Shown here in pieces: positions 8,294-17,115 of a stretch of DNA of 36,043 nucleotides. Source of the stretch: Bacteroidota bacterium (GTDB lineage Bacteria > Bacteroidota > Bacteroidia > Flavobacteriales_F > PHOS-HE28); contig JAFDZY010000232.1 of the NCBI GenBank assembly GCA_018266685.1, positions 1-36,043 of the forward strand, read 5' to 3'. Every line of letters starts with the position of its first letter. The stretch's first letter is position 1. The notes beneath the pieces are model-generated. The model saw only the letters and a list, made by a program, of their open reading frames with translations. It was not told where the DNA came from and made no database searches. The position numbers and the translations under genes were made by a program.

Positions 8294-8335
8294 GAAGTGA
8301 AGAAGTGATGAGAGTGCGGTTCACCTCTTCACCTC
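8294..8335 (-). terminator. hairpin between convergent genes
   Basis: GAAGTGAAGAAGTGA (8294-8308) faces TCACCTCTTCACCTC (8321-8335). In a minus-strand transcript all 15 positions pair, two as G-U wobbles; in a plus-strand transcript two positions are A-C mismatches. It therefore fits better as a terminator-like stem after the minus-strand holin-like gene, 25 bp downstream of its stop. No U-tract follows. Confidence 0.45.
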
Positions 8336-8360
8336 TTCACCTCCTCCCTTCCTCCCTTCC

Positions 8361-8714
8361 TCACTCTTGGCGTTGTTCGCCACCATCCAACGCCAGCAGC
8401 ACGCTCTGCACTACCCACATCACCACGCTGAAGGCCAAGGCCCACCAGAAGCCGTTCACAGTGAAGCCGGGCACGATCTTGGCCGCCAGCAGCACCATGG
8501 CCGCATTGATCACCAACACGAACAGGCCGAGGGTAAGCACGGTGACCGGCAAGGTGAGCAGCAACAAAATGGGCCGCAGCACGGCGTTGAGCACGCCCAG
8601 CACGATGGCCACCAGCAGGCCCGTTTTGAAGTCGGGTGCATGCACGCCGGAAAGCAGCAGGTCCGCCACGAGCACGGCGATGGTGGAAAGGAGGATGCGG
8701 ATGAGGAGCTTCAT
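8361..8714 (-). CDS. phage holin family 4 (YvlD-like) membrane protein
   Basis: A 117-residue integral membrane protein with four hydrophobic segments, at about 4-23, 31-51, 54-82 and 90-110. The pattern LNAVLRPILLLLTLPV is characteristic of the PF04020 family (YvlD-like). Despite the name, these are widespread chromosomal membrane proteins of unknown function and not evidence of a prophage. I chose the internal ATG at 8714 (MKLLIRILL) over a longer start because it begins the first membrane helix and matches the usual family length. It lies downstream of the S4-domain gene on the same strand but is separated from it by a 170-bp repeat-containing gap, so cotranscription is uncertain. Confidence 0.88.
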   Translation of the reverse strand: MKLLIRILLSTIAVLVADLLLSGVHAPDFKTGLLVAIVLGVLNAVLRPILLLLTLPVTVLTLGLFVLVINAAMVLLAAKIVPGFTVNGFWWALAFSVVMWVVQSVLLALDGGEQRQE

Positions 8715-8756
8715 GGGGTGAATGTAAAGGGTCAATTTGCCAATTGTTCAAAGTGC

Positions 8757-8872
8757 CAATTCGCCAAAGCCTCAATTCGCCAATTAATCAAAGAGCCAAT
8801 GTTGCAATAGGCGAGGTGTCTTGGGTGCACCACATCAACAGGTTTTTGGCGAATTGGCCCATTGGCGAATTG
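8757..8872. repeat. palindromic repeat element built from CAATTCGCCAA
   Basis: Two direct copies of CAATTCGCCAA (8757-8767 and 8773-8783) are followed by two exact reverse-complement copies, TTGGCGAATTG (8846-8856 and 8862-8872). The pairs flank a 62-bp centre. The element can fold into a large interrupted hairpin and fills most of the gap between the holin-like and S4 genes. It resembles a dispersed intergenic palindromic (REP/MITE-like) element; I saw no other copy in the window. Confidence 0.75.
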
Positions 8873-8884
8873 CTCCTTTTCCAC

Positions 8885-9250
8885 CTACTCTCCCCGAAAC
8901 CTGTCCATCTCCCTGCGCTCACGCTTGGTGGGCCTGCCCGCGCCGGGTTCGCGGCTGGTGGCCTGAACCTTGCGGGCGATCTCCTGCTTCTCCAGATCCT
9001 CCCAAGGCGTAACGTCCTTGATCAGTTCCGGGACTAGCTTGGCTCCCACGCGGGATGCGGGGATCTGCACCACTTCAAACCGCCGCCAGATCGGCGCTTG
9101 GCGCACAGCGATGCGGTCGCCCTCCTTCACTTCGGCGCTGGCCTTGGCTACGTGTTCATTCAGTTGCACATGGCCGCGCTTGCAGGCGTCCACGGCCACG
9201 CTGCGGGTCTTGCACAAGCGCACGCACCAGAGGAATTTGTCCAAGCGCAT
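8885..9250 (-). CDS. Hsp15-like RNA-binding S4 domain protein
   Basis: A 121-residue protein that begins with the S4 RNA-binding domain: MRLDKFLWCVRLCKTRSVA, then ACKRGHVQLNEH and KEGDRIAV (to about residue 50). The tail is basic with GRPTKRERREMDRF. This is the ribosome-associated heat-shock protein 15 type, which in E. coli (HslR) binds 50S subunits carrying stalled nascent chains. The ATG at 9250 is chosen because MRLDKFL is the conserved beginning; an upstream in-frame ATG at 9301 would add residues unlike the family. The first seven codons and the region before them are duplicated about 360 bp away (see 9596-9723). Confidence 0.9.
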   Translation of the reverse strand: MRLDKFLWCVRLCKTRSVAVDACKRGHVQLNEHVAKASAEVKEGDRIAVRQAPIWRRFEVVQIPASRVGAKLVPELIKDVTPWEDLEKQEIARKVQATSREPGAGRPTKRERREMDRFRGE

Positions 9251-9595
9251 GGGGCGAAGTTGGGGCCTGCATTGCAAACCCGGTTCCATCTGCGGGGGCA
9301 TCCGGTTGTCAGTTGTTGGTTGTCAGGCGTAGTGCATTCACGGCCATGCGTATCCGGATCACTCACCACAAGTCCGTGCGCCCTATGCCCTACGAACTAT
9401 TCCCCACCCCCGCCTCACGGCGCTCAGCTGTGCCGAGTGCCTTTTCTTCGGCGGTCTCTGGCCGAATTCCACTTGCCTGTGCATACATCATTCAGATACA
9501 TGCTTCAAGTTGCTGGAACCCGCCGGAGGCGGATCAAGGGCCGGGCACTCGGCAGATTATTGGAATTACTTCTAAAGCCGAGCGCCGGGATCGGG

Positions 9596-9723
9596 GGAAT
9601 TTGTCGACGCGCATGGGGCGAAGGTCGCGCTTTCAAACTGCGGGATGCTTCTATTGACCTTGATCCAATTTGGGAGGAAGTCCAGTTGTCCGTTTTCGGT
9701 TGTCAGGCGTAGTGCATGCACGG
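9596..9723 (-). pseudogene. duplicated fragment of the S4 gene start and its upstream region
   Basis: 9596-9623 matches 9232-9259 at 26 of 28 positions; 9698-9723 matches 9318-9343 at 25 of 26. The order and orientation are the same and the spacing differs by 16 bp. On the minus strand, the fragment still reads ATG and MRVDKFP in place of MRLDKFL, then loses similarity and stops after about 20 residues. It is therefore a partial duplication of the beginning and upstream region of the Hsp15-like gene, not a second functional copy. Confidence 0.7.
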
Positions 9724-9810
9724 ATCAGCCGATCCACGCCACCCGCCACGAGTCCGTTTGCCCTGTGCCCCACGAACTGCGAACTACTCCCCAAGGGTCT
9801 CGCCACGCAG

Positions 9811-9840
9811 CATCCGTGTTCATCAGTGTCCATCCGTGGT
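9811..9840 (-). repeat. isolated copy of the CACGGATG 10-bp-period repeat
   Basis: The plus strand reads as three units ending CATCCGTGTT, CATCAGTGTC, CATCCGTGGT. This is the same repeat that surrounds the GxxExxY gene at 32.6-33.1 kb, with one diverged unit. No GxxExxY gene is present beside it. Confidence 0.75.
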
Positions 9841-9868
9841 AAAAGAAAAAGGAGGCCTTCCGACCTCC
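9841..9868 (-). terminator. rho-independent terminator of tRNA-Arg
   Basis: On the minus strand GGAGGTC pairs with GGCCTCC around a GGAA (GNRA) tetraloop, with one U-G pair (9851-9868). It is followed by TTTTTCTTTT. It lies 10 bp beyond the 3' end of the tRNA. Confidence 0.85.
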
Positions 9869-9878
9869 CTTCCCTCAG

Positions 9879-9952
9879 TGACCCCGGGAGGATTCGAACC
9901 TCCAACCAACAGAACCGGAATCTGTCATTCTATCCAATTGAACTACGGGGCC
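9879..9952 (-). tRNA. tRNA-Arg (anticodon CCG)
   Basis: A 74-nt cloverleaf on the minus strand. The acceptor stem is GGCCCCG with CGGGGTC (one G-T pair) and discriminator A. The anticodon arm is ACAGA-TTCCGGT-TCTGT, giving CCG, which reads CGG. The T arm is GGAGG-TTCGAAT-CCTCC. CCA is not encoded. It lies directly after the NlpE-like lipoprotein gene and has its own terminator. Confidence 0.95.
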
Positions 9953-9975
9953 GGTACCTGCTTTCGCAGGGGCCG

Positions 9976-9983
9976 CGAAGATA
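9976..9983 (-). promoter_or_regulatory. possible -7 box for tRNA-Arg
   Basis: The minus strand reads TATCTTCG, one base from TAnnTTTG, 23 nt before the tRNA 5' end and immediately after the stop codon of the upstream lipoprotein gene. Tentative. Confidence 0.35.
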
Positions 9984-9984
9984 G

Positions 9985-10896
9985 CTAATGCGCGGCTTGG
10001 ATCCTGCTCCGCATCAGCAGGGTCACGTCCTGCACGGTGGAGGCCGCGTCCCAAACGTTGACCAGCTGCTTTTCATCCAGGCCAAGGCTGTCCTTGGCGG
10101 AAGCGCGCAGCGCATTGCGCGCAGTCGCGTCCGGAAAAATGCTGTCCAGACTGGTGGTGGGCCGCAGGCGGTCGGCCTGCACCGGATACCCTGCAGCAGT
10201 AGCTTCCGCAGCGAGCCATTGCGCCGTTCGCCCGAAGGCTCCGGTCAACCTGTCCGCTGCACCGGTCCTTACATACACCACTTGGTCGTTGCGCCCTGGC
10301 ATGGCCCGCTCCAGCCGCCCATGGTCGGCGCGGTATTCAAAGGTGTAGCGGTTGCGTGCTTCTTGGAAGATGGGTGTGCCGTTGGCGTTCAGGCCCCAGG
10401 ATCCGTCCACTTCGGCGTACAGGCCTGGAGCTGTTGAGATGATGGTGGCCCCGCCATCCGGCAGAAAAATGAGCGTTTCGGAGTGCTGGCCGCCTGCAAT
10501 TGCCGCCTTTGCGGTGTATGTGCCGGAAAGGCTGTCCACCGGGGTTGGCGGGCAATGGACCGTGGCATCCATGTGCATGTAGGCAGCGCAGACCAGCAAA
10601 CTGTCGTATGGGCCGCTGGTTGCCGCCGTTGCATGCCCGGTACACCAGGTTTTGATCCATTGGCCAGGTTGCGTCAGCAGGAAGGCATACTTGTGCGCAA
10701 TGCTGTCCGTTCCCGGGCCGGTGAGCCGGTAGTTCATGGTGGAGCCGCAGGGCACGAAGGCCGTGTCCCCATGTTGGATGCGCACTTCACCTTCCCAGTT
10801 GCGTTCAGCGGCCGGGGCCGGTTTGCTGCCCTTGCTTGCACAGGACCAGATCAGGAGCGGGAGCAGCAGCCCGGCACAAAAACGCGTGGGGTTCAT
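9985..10896 (-). CDS. NlpE-like lipoprotein
   Basis: A 303-residue lipoprotein. The start at 10896 gives MNPTRFCAGLLLPLLIWSC, a signal peptide with lipobox IWSC (Cys19); the longer open frame has no better signal. The mature protein has a short linker, then a region about 34-90 with VPCGSTMNYRLTGPG and Trp/Gly features resembling the OB-like C-terminal domain of NlpE. A second region, about 127-215, starts GTYTAKAAIAGG and has SETLIFLPDGGAT and VDGSWGLN, resembling the NlpE N-terminal barrel but without its CxxC. A helical C-terminal segment follows. If correct, the two domains are in the opposite order to E. coli NlpE, an outer-membrane stress sensor. The domain assignment is by eye and weak; the lipoprotein call is firm. 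Confidence 0.7.
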   Translation of the reverse strand: MNPTRFCAGLLLPLLIWSCASKGSKPAPAAERNWEGEVRIQHGDTAFVPCGSTMNYRLTGPGTDSIAHKYAFLLTQPGQWIKTWCTGHATAATSGPYDSLLVCAAYMHMDATVHCPPTPVDSLSGTYTAKAAIAGGQHSETLIFLPDGGATIISTAPGLYAEVDGSWGLNANGTPIFQEARNRYTFEYRADHGRLERAMPGRNDQVVYVRTGAADRLTGAFGRTAQWLAAEATAAGYPVQADRLRPTTSLDSIFPDATARNALRASAKDSLGLDEKQLVNVWDAASTVQDVTLLMRSRIQAAH

Positions 10897-10900
10897 GGCG

Positions 10901-10908
10901 CAAAGGTC
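10901..10908 (-). promoter_or_regulatory. possible -7 box abutting the NlpE-like gene
   Basis: The minus strand reads GACCTTTG, one base from TAnnTTTG, only 4 nt before the ATG at 10896. If used, the mRNA would be essentially leaderless, and the longer upstream start would be excluded. Confidence 0.35.
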
Positions 10909-10995
10909 AGGGCCAGCACATGCCGGTGCAAAAGGGAACAGGATGAAAGATCCCCGCGAAAGCATTGCGATCATCAGCGAATTGGTGATTTTCCT

Positions 10996-11003
10996 TACCT
11001 TTG
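10996..11003 (+). promoter_or_regulatory. -7 promoter box of typA
   Basis: TACCTTTG is a perfect match to the Bacteroidota -7 consensus TAnnTTTG, 34 nt before the typA start codon. A -33 TTG at the usual spacing was not seen. Confidence 0.6.
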
Positions 11004-11037
11004 CACGCTTTTTTCAAAAGCGCAGCACCTCCAGCAC

Positions 11038-12855
<1,818 letters not shown>

Positions 12856-12863
12856 GTACCCGG

Positions 12864-13934
12864 CTACAGCCGACGGAGTTTGCGGTCCAGCACTGCTGCG
12901 GGATCGCCGAAGCGCTTGGCCACGTTGAACCGGAAGTTGCCCACGCCCCAGTGGAAGCTGCTGCGTTCATCGATCAGGTAGCCGATGTTCTCCTGGTTGA
13001 AGGAGAACCCGATGAAATAGCGGGCGCTGTTGTATCCCGCACCAGCGCGGAATTGCCCGTGCCAGCCTAGGCCGGCCACGGTGCGCAGGTCTTCGCGCGC
13101 GGTGGCTACCACCGTGGCCGCGCGCTGAAAGCTCAGCCCCGCGCCGAACACCATGGAAGCCGTGATGAAGACGTGCTCCCCCAGAACCAGCGTGTACGCG
13201 TAGCCCGCACTTGGGCCGAGATCGAGGAAGCCTCCGCGGCGGATCTGAAGCCCGTCAACGAATTGCGGAAGGAGCTGCGTGGGCACCAAGGATGAATCCG
13301 CGCGCAGGTGGAAGTAAGTGAGGTAGCCGCCCGCGAGGAATGAGCCTTGGCTGCGCCGTTGCCAAGCGTCCTGGTTGAAGGCCGCGCGGTAGCTGAAGCG
13401 GTCGTTGTTGAAGATGTGCACCGTGCTGGCGCCAAGGTTGAACTGCACCAGGTCCGGGCGCGTGGGGTAGAACGTGGCTTGTTGCCAGCCCAGTTCTTCC
13501 TTGGTGTACGTGTCCAGGTAATAGCCCTTGAACCGCTGCAGGAAAATGTTGGTGGCCCAGTGCTTGGTGTACACGTTGGCCTGCGCGTCAAGGTAGCGCG
13601 TTTCGCCATACTTGTCTTGGTCTTTGTTCACGCCCGGGATGCCTACGCCTATGTTCAGCGTGAGGGAACGGTAGCTGGCGCCCACGCCGAAGTTGACCTT
13701 GTTGTTGGGGCGGAACAACAGGTCCTTGGCCCCGTTGCCGGCGGTGAGCTGCAGCGTGTTGTACTTGGTGCTGATGTATGCCCGTACCGTGAGGATGTGC
13801 GAGTAGTCGCGCACATAGAGGGAGTCAAAGCGGTTCCTGTCCGTGGGCTGTTGTGCATGCGCAAGAATGGAAGGCACGAAAAGCAAGGCACCGATGATGC
13901 CCCGGATTGCTGCGCTGGACCAAGGAACCCGCAT
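12864..13934 (-). CDS. DUF4421 family outer-membrane-type protein
   Basis: A 356-residue exported protein of the Bacteroidota family DUF4421. After a signal peptide ending near AHAQ, the conserved beginning DSLYVRDYSHILTVRAY is followed by FRPNNKVNFGVGASYRSLTLNIG and the repeated amphipathic strands of an outer-membrane beta-barrel, such as FKGYYLDTY and GYAYTLVLG. Its role is unknown. I prefer the ATG at 13934 (MRVPWSS) over the one 30 nt upstream because it gives a cleaner signal peptide and a promoter-like GAACTTTG box (13940-13947, minus strand) lies 5 nt before it. It is convergent with typA and divergent from the cyclase-fold gene. Confidence 0.85.
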   Translation of the reverse strand: MRVPWSSAAIRGIIGALLFVPSILAHAQQPTDRNRFDSLYVRDYSHILTVRAYISTKYNTLQLTAGNGAKDLLFRPNNKVNFGVGASYRSLTLNIGVGIPGVNKDQDKYGETRYLDAQANVYTKHWATNIFLQRFKGYYLDTYTKEELGWQQATFYPTRPDLVQFNLGASTVHIFNNDRFSYRAAFNQDAWQRRSQGSFLAGGYLTYFHLRADSSLVPTQLLPQFVDGLQIRRGGFLDLGPSAGYAYTLVLGEHVFITASMVFGAGLSFQRAATVVATAREDLRTVAGLGWHGQFRAGAGYNSARYFIGFSFNQENIGYLIDERSSFHWGVGNFRFNVAKRFGDPAAVLDRKLRRL

Positions 13935-14051
13935 GGGTGCAAAGTTCGTTGCAGTTGGCTGCATTGAGCGGTGCGGATCTTCATGCCGTGAACCTCATGG
14001 TCATTGGTGTGTACGGCATCACGATCAGTCCACATCAAAAACAACCCTGCC

Positions 14052-15377
14052 ATGAAAACCTCCCCGTCATTTTCACTTGCGCTTGCTGGTCTCTGCGCCG
14101 CGCCCTTTGCACTGCTCTCCTTCAATGAAACACCCAAGACCTGTTGCACGGGGCATCCTGCGCAGGAGGTGCCTCCAGGCTGCGTGTTCAAAACCGTTTA
14201 TGAAGGTGAAGGCATTGATTCCGCTTTTGTGCTGAAGACGCCGGCGGAGGTGCTGTCCTCGGAGAACCGCGCCTACGATTGGATGGTTGCGGCGCAGAAC
14301 AAGGACGGTGGCTTCGCAGCCGGCCAGCATGCACGCCAGGAGGTGATGGACCCGCACGCTGTACCGAGCGATCCGGCCACCACCGCGATGGTGAGCATGG
14401 CCTTGCTGCGGGCGGGCAGCACACCGGACGAAGGACGTTTTGCCTCAACGTTGTCGCGCTCCACGGAGTTCATCTTGAATTGCGTGGAACAAGCACCGCA
14501 GGAAGCCTTGAACATCACGCCGCTCACCGGCACGCAGATCCAGGTGAAGCTGGGGCAGAACATTGATGTGGCGCTGGCCGCGCAGTACCTCAGCAACCTC
14601 ATGGGGCGCATGTCTGCGAACGATCCGCGCCAAAGCCGGTGGTTGAAGGGATTGAACATTTGCACGGCCAAGATCCAGCGGGCCCAAACGTCCAACGGAA
14701 GCGTGCAGGGAAGCGGGTGGGCGGGCGTACTGCAGTCCAGCTTCGCGGCCAATGCGTTGGAAAGCGCGCAGCATGCAGGTGCCGAGGTGGATGCCAAAGC
14801 GTTGGCAAACGCAAGGGCCTTCCAAAAGGGAAACTTCGATGCGAACACCGGCACCGTTGCTACCGATGCCGCCGCCGGGGTAACGCTTTATGCCGTGAGC
14901 GGCAGCACGCGCAGCAGCGCCAAGGAGGCGAGGCTGGCCGAAGAGACCATGGAACGTGCCCGCAAGGAAGGGCGCGTGAAGAAGGATGCGCCGGTGAGCC
15001 CTGCGGCATTGCAGAAGGCCGGCATGGACAAGGATGAGGCCGAACGGATGAACACGGCCTACCAAGTGTACAATGCGGCCAAGGCACGCGCACAAGCCAA
15101 TGAGGTGGTCAGCGGGTTCGGCAACAACGGCGGCGAGGAATTCCTCAGCTTCCTGCAAACCGGTGAATCGCTCATCATCAACAAGGACAAGAGTTGGCGC
15201 AATTGGTACGATGCCACCACGGCCCGCCTGGTGAACATCCAGAACAACGACGGTAGCTGGAACGGGCACCACTGCATCACCAGCCCCGTGTTCTGCACCG
15301 CCACGGCACTGCTCATCCTCAGCGTGAACAACGACATTGATGCGTTGGTGGCACAAGGCGCCACAACAGCCAAGTAA
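14052..15377 (+). CDS. exported prenyltransferase/squalene-cyclase-fold repeat protein
   Basis: A 441-residue protein with an N-terminal signal peptide (MKTSPSFSLALAGLCAAPFALLS; the ATG at 14052 is chosen for this) and a Cys pair soon after (TCCTG). The mature part carries alpha/alpha-toroid repeat signatures: AQNKDGGFAAG near the start and IQNNDGSWNG near the end, with helical repeats such as TTAMVSMALLRAG and TATALLILSV. These are the QW-like motifs of the prenyltransferase/squalene oxidase repeat fold. The catalytic DxDD of cyclases was not seen, so it is probably a non-enzymatic or unknown-function relative. A helical charged insert lies around 285-360. The neighbours give no functional hint. 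Confidence 0.75.
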   Translation: MKTSPSFSLALAGLCAAPFALLSFNETPKTCCTGHPAQEVPPGCVFKTVYEGEGIDSAFVLKTPAEVLSSENRAYDWMVAAQNKDGGFAAGQHARQEVMDPHAVPSDPATTAMVSMALLRAGSTPDEGRFASTLSRSTEFILNCVEQAPQEALNITPLTGTQIQVKLGQNIDVALAAQYLSNLMGRMSANDPRQSRWLKGLNICTAKIQRAQTSNGSVQGSGWAGVLQSSFAANALESAQHAGAEVDAKALANARAFQKGNFDANTGTVATDAAAGVTLYAVSGSTRSSAKEARLAEETMERARKEGRVKKDAPVSPAALQKAGMDKDEAERMNTAYQVYNAAKARAQANEVVSGFGNNGGEEFLSFLQTGESLIINKDKSWRNWYDATTARLVNIQNNDGSWNGHHCITSPVFCTATALLILSVNNDIDALVAQGATTAK

Positions 15378-15460
15378 GTGCATACGGAAGGGGTGCGGCC
15401 TGCGCGGGTATTTCTGCGTGGGCCGCACGTCTTTCAGGGTTCTTCACCAATTTCGCCCGC

Positions 15461-15856
15461 ATGCGGATTGCTTCAAACGAATTCATACTCTACGTGGCAG
15501 ACCAGGCACGCAGCACGGCGTTCTACCGAACCTTGCTCGGGCGTGAGTCCGTGCTGGAGGTGCCGGGCATGACGGAATTTGAGCTTTCGCCCGGCGTGAA
15601 GCTGGGCCTGATGCCTGAACAGGGCATCGCGCGCATCATCAGCGGACCGATGCCGCACCCGGCCACGGCGCAAGGCGTGCCGCGCTGCGAACTGTACTGG
15701 TTGGTGGACGATCTGCTGGCAGCCATCGGACAAGCGAAGTTGGCGGGCGCCTTGGAAGTATCTCCGGTAGCCGACCGTGATTGGGGTGACCGCGTGGCCT
15801 ATTTTGCCGATCCCGACGGGCACGTGATCGCGTTGGCCAAGGTTGTGGAGGGATAA
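15461..15856 (+). CDS. VOC family protein (glyoxalase/dioxygenase superfamily)
   Basis: A 131-residue protein of the vicinal-oxygen-chelate fold: paired beta-alpha-beta-beta-beta modules, the first starting NEFILYVADQARSTAFYRTLLG and the second RCELYWLVDDLLAAIGQAKLAGA. It ends with FADPDGHVIALAK, the typical closing strand. Members include glyoxalases, extradiol dioxygenases and antibiotic-resistance proteins. An acidic residue in CELYW could serve as metal ligand, but the substrate cannot be told. It is a single gene, 83 bp after the cyclase-fold gene and 81 bp before the hydrolase gene on the same strand, so loose cotranscription is possible. Confidence 0.88.
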   Translation: MRIASNEFILYVADQARSTAFYRTLLGRESVLEVPGMTEFELSPGVKLGLMPEQGIARIISGPMPHPATAQGVPRCELYWLVDDLLAAIGQAKLAGALEVSPVADRDWGDRVAYFADPDGHVIALAKVVEG

Positions 15857-15937
15857 AGGAATTTCCAATCTGAATCGTTTTATGCAAGGTGCGGGCCGCA
15901 ACGGTGCGGATCATTCCACCGCCGAAATTAGCAGCCC

Positions 15938-17065
15938 TTGTGCATGAACCATGTGCTGATGATCCTGCTTTGGTTGTTCGGTGCCATCGCCTTGTTGGCG
16001 GTGGCCTTCCTGGCCTATTTCGCATTTGCGCCGCGCATTGGCGGCAATCCGGGCGGTGAAAGGCTGCAGCGGGTCCAAGCATCGCCGAACTACAGGCAAG
16101 GCCAGTTCCGCAACGTGGTGGAAACACGCATGGACATTCCCTTTGGGAAGATGCCGGGCTTGCTATGGCAATTCTTGAAGGGAGGTGAAGGACGGGAGCC
16201 GAAGGACACACTGCCCACAGTGGAATTTGATCGTGCGGCCTGGGCAGCCGTGCCGGACAGCTCCTTCGCGGTGGCCTGGTTCGGGCATTCATCCCTGCTG
16301 ATCAAAATGGGCGGGACCACTTTCCTGGTGGATCCCGTATTCGGGAAACGGGCCTCCACCTTCTCCTTCGCTGGCCCCAAGCGCTTCAATTACCGGCACC
16401 ACATTACCGTGGAAGAACTGCCGCCTGTGGATGTGGTGCTGCTCTCACACGACCACTACGACCACCTGGACCATGAAACGATCGTGCAGCTCCGGAACAA
16501 ACGGTTCGTCGCTCCCCTCGGTGTAGGCGCCCATTTGGAGCGTTGGGGTGTGCCATCATCCGCGATCACGGAAGTGGATTGGTGGGAAAGCACGGACGCG
16601 GGGCCGGTGAAGCTCACCTTGGCCCCGTCACGGCATTTTTCGGGCCGTGGGCTGAACAACCGCTTCAGCACGTTGTGGGGCTCGTGGATGCTGGAGGCCG
16701 GCAATAGGAAGATCTACTTCGGCGCGGATTCCGGCTATTCACCGACGTTCAAGGAGGTGGGAAAGCGCTTTGGCCCGGTCGATCTTGCGTTGCTGGAATG
16801 CGGGGCCTACAATGCGCTCTGGTCCGATATTCACATGTTTCCCGAGCAGACGGCACAAGCCGCAGTGGACCTTGGGGCCCGCGTGCTGATGCCCGTCCAC
16901 TGGGCCAAGTTCAGCCTGGCCATGCACCCGTGGAAGGAGCCGGTGGAGCGGCTTTCCGCCAAAGCAAAAGAATTCAGCATGCCCTTGCTCACGCCCTGCA
17001 TCGGCGCCATTGTCGTAAGCGCGGACTTGTCGCGATCGGAGCCTTGGTGGGAAGGGCTGCAATGA
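15938..17065 (+). CDS. membrane-anchored metallo-beta-lactamase-fold hydrolase (UlaG/NAPE-PLD-like)
   Basis: A 375-residue protein. An N-terminal hydrophobic helix (5-30) anchors it to the membrane; the catalytic domain follows. The zinc motif HxHxDH is intact (HDHYDH, 171-176), after WFGHSSLLIKMGGTTFLVDPVFG. Further ligands are expected in APSRHFSGRG, FGADSGY and MPVHWAKF. This order and the SGRGLNN segment match the N-acyl-phosphatidylethanolamine phospholipase D/RomA-like subgroup, so a phosphodiesterase or lipid substrate is plausible but unproven. The first of two nearby ATGs (15938, 15944) is used. A GC-rich hairpin immediately follows the stop. Confidence 0.88.
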   Translation: MCMNHVLMILLWLFGAIALLAVAFLAYFAFAPRIGGNPGGERLQRVQASPNYRQGQFRNVVETRMDIPFGKMPGLLWQFLKGGEGREPKDTLPTVEFDRAAWAAVPDSSFAVAWFGHSSLLIKMGGTTFLVDPVFGKRASTFSFAGPKRFNYRHHITVEELPPVDVVLLSHDHYDHLDHETIVQLRNKRFVAPLGVGAHLERWGVPSSAITEVDWWESTDAGPVKLTLAPSRHFSGRGLNNRFSTLWGSWMLEAGNRKIYFGADSGYSPTFKEVGKRFGPVDLALLECGAYNALWSDIHMFPEQTAQAAVDLGARVLMPVHWAKFSLAMHPWKEPVERLSAKAKEFSMPLLTPCIGAIVVSADLSRSEPWWEGLQ

Positions 17066-17095
17066 GCAAAGCCCCCCAGGCCCGGGAGGCTTTGC
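17066..17095. terminator. GC-rich hairpin between convergent genes
   Basis: GCAAAGCC (17066-17073) pairs with GGCTTTGC (17088-17095). It begins one base after the hydrolase stop and lies 20 bp from the stop of the opposing cupredoxin gene. There is no U-tract, but its position suits bidirectional termination. Confidence 0.55.
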
Positions 17096-17115
17096 AGCAA
17101 GGGTATCAGTGGTGC

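Larger units (their letters stand above)
9251..9878. other. 628-bp gene-free repeat region
   Basis: No credible gene was found here: the open frames show no domain, signal or consistent codon use. The stretch holds a diverged copy of the S4 gene start region, an 11-bp inverted repeat (TGCCGAGTGCC at 9431-9441 and GGCACTCGGCA at 9544-9554), a small GC palindrome (9520-9532), one copy of the CACGGATG-type repeat (9811-9840), and the terminator of the downstream minus-strand tRNA. It has the look of a decayed or repeat-accumulating spacer. Confidence 0.7.

Noticed and set aside
8361..8714. Prophage lysis gene (holin)
   Set aside because: The family name is misleading: PF04020/YvlD-like proteins are common chromosomal membrane proteins, and no phage genes surround it.
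9098..9712. 204-residue plus-strand frame over the S4 gene and spacer
   Set aside because: Half is antisense to the S4 gene and the rest covers non-coding repeats; no domain or signal is visible.
10483..11037. N-terminal extension of TypA by 185 residues
   Set aside because: The extension is antisense to the NlpE-like gene, precedes the typA promoter box, and lacks similarity to TypA, whose conserved start is [16 protein letters not shown].
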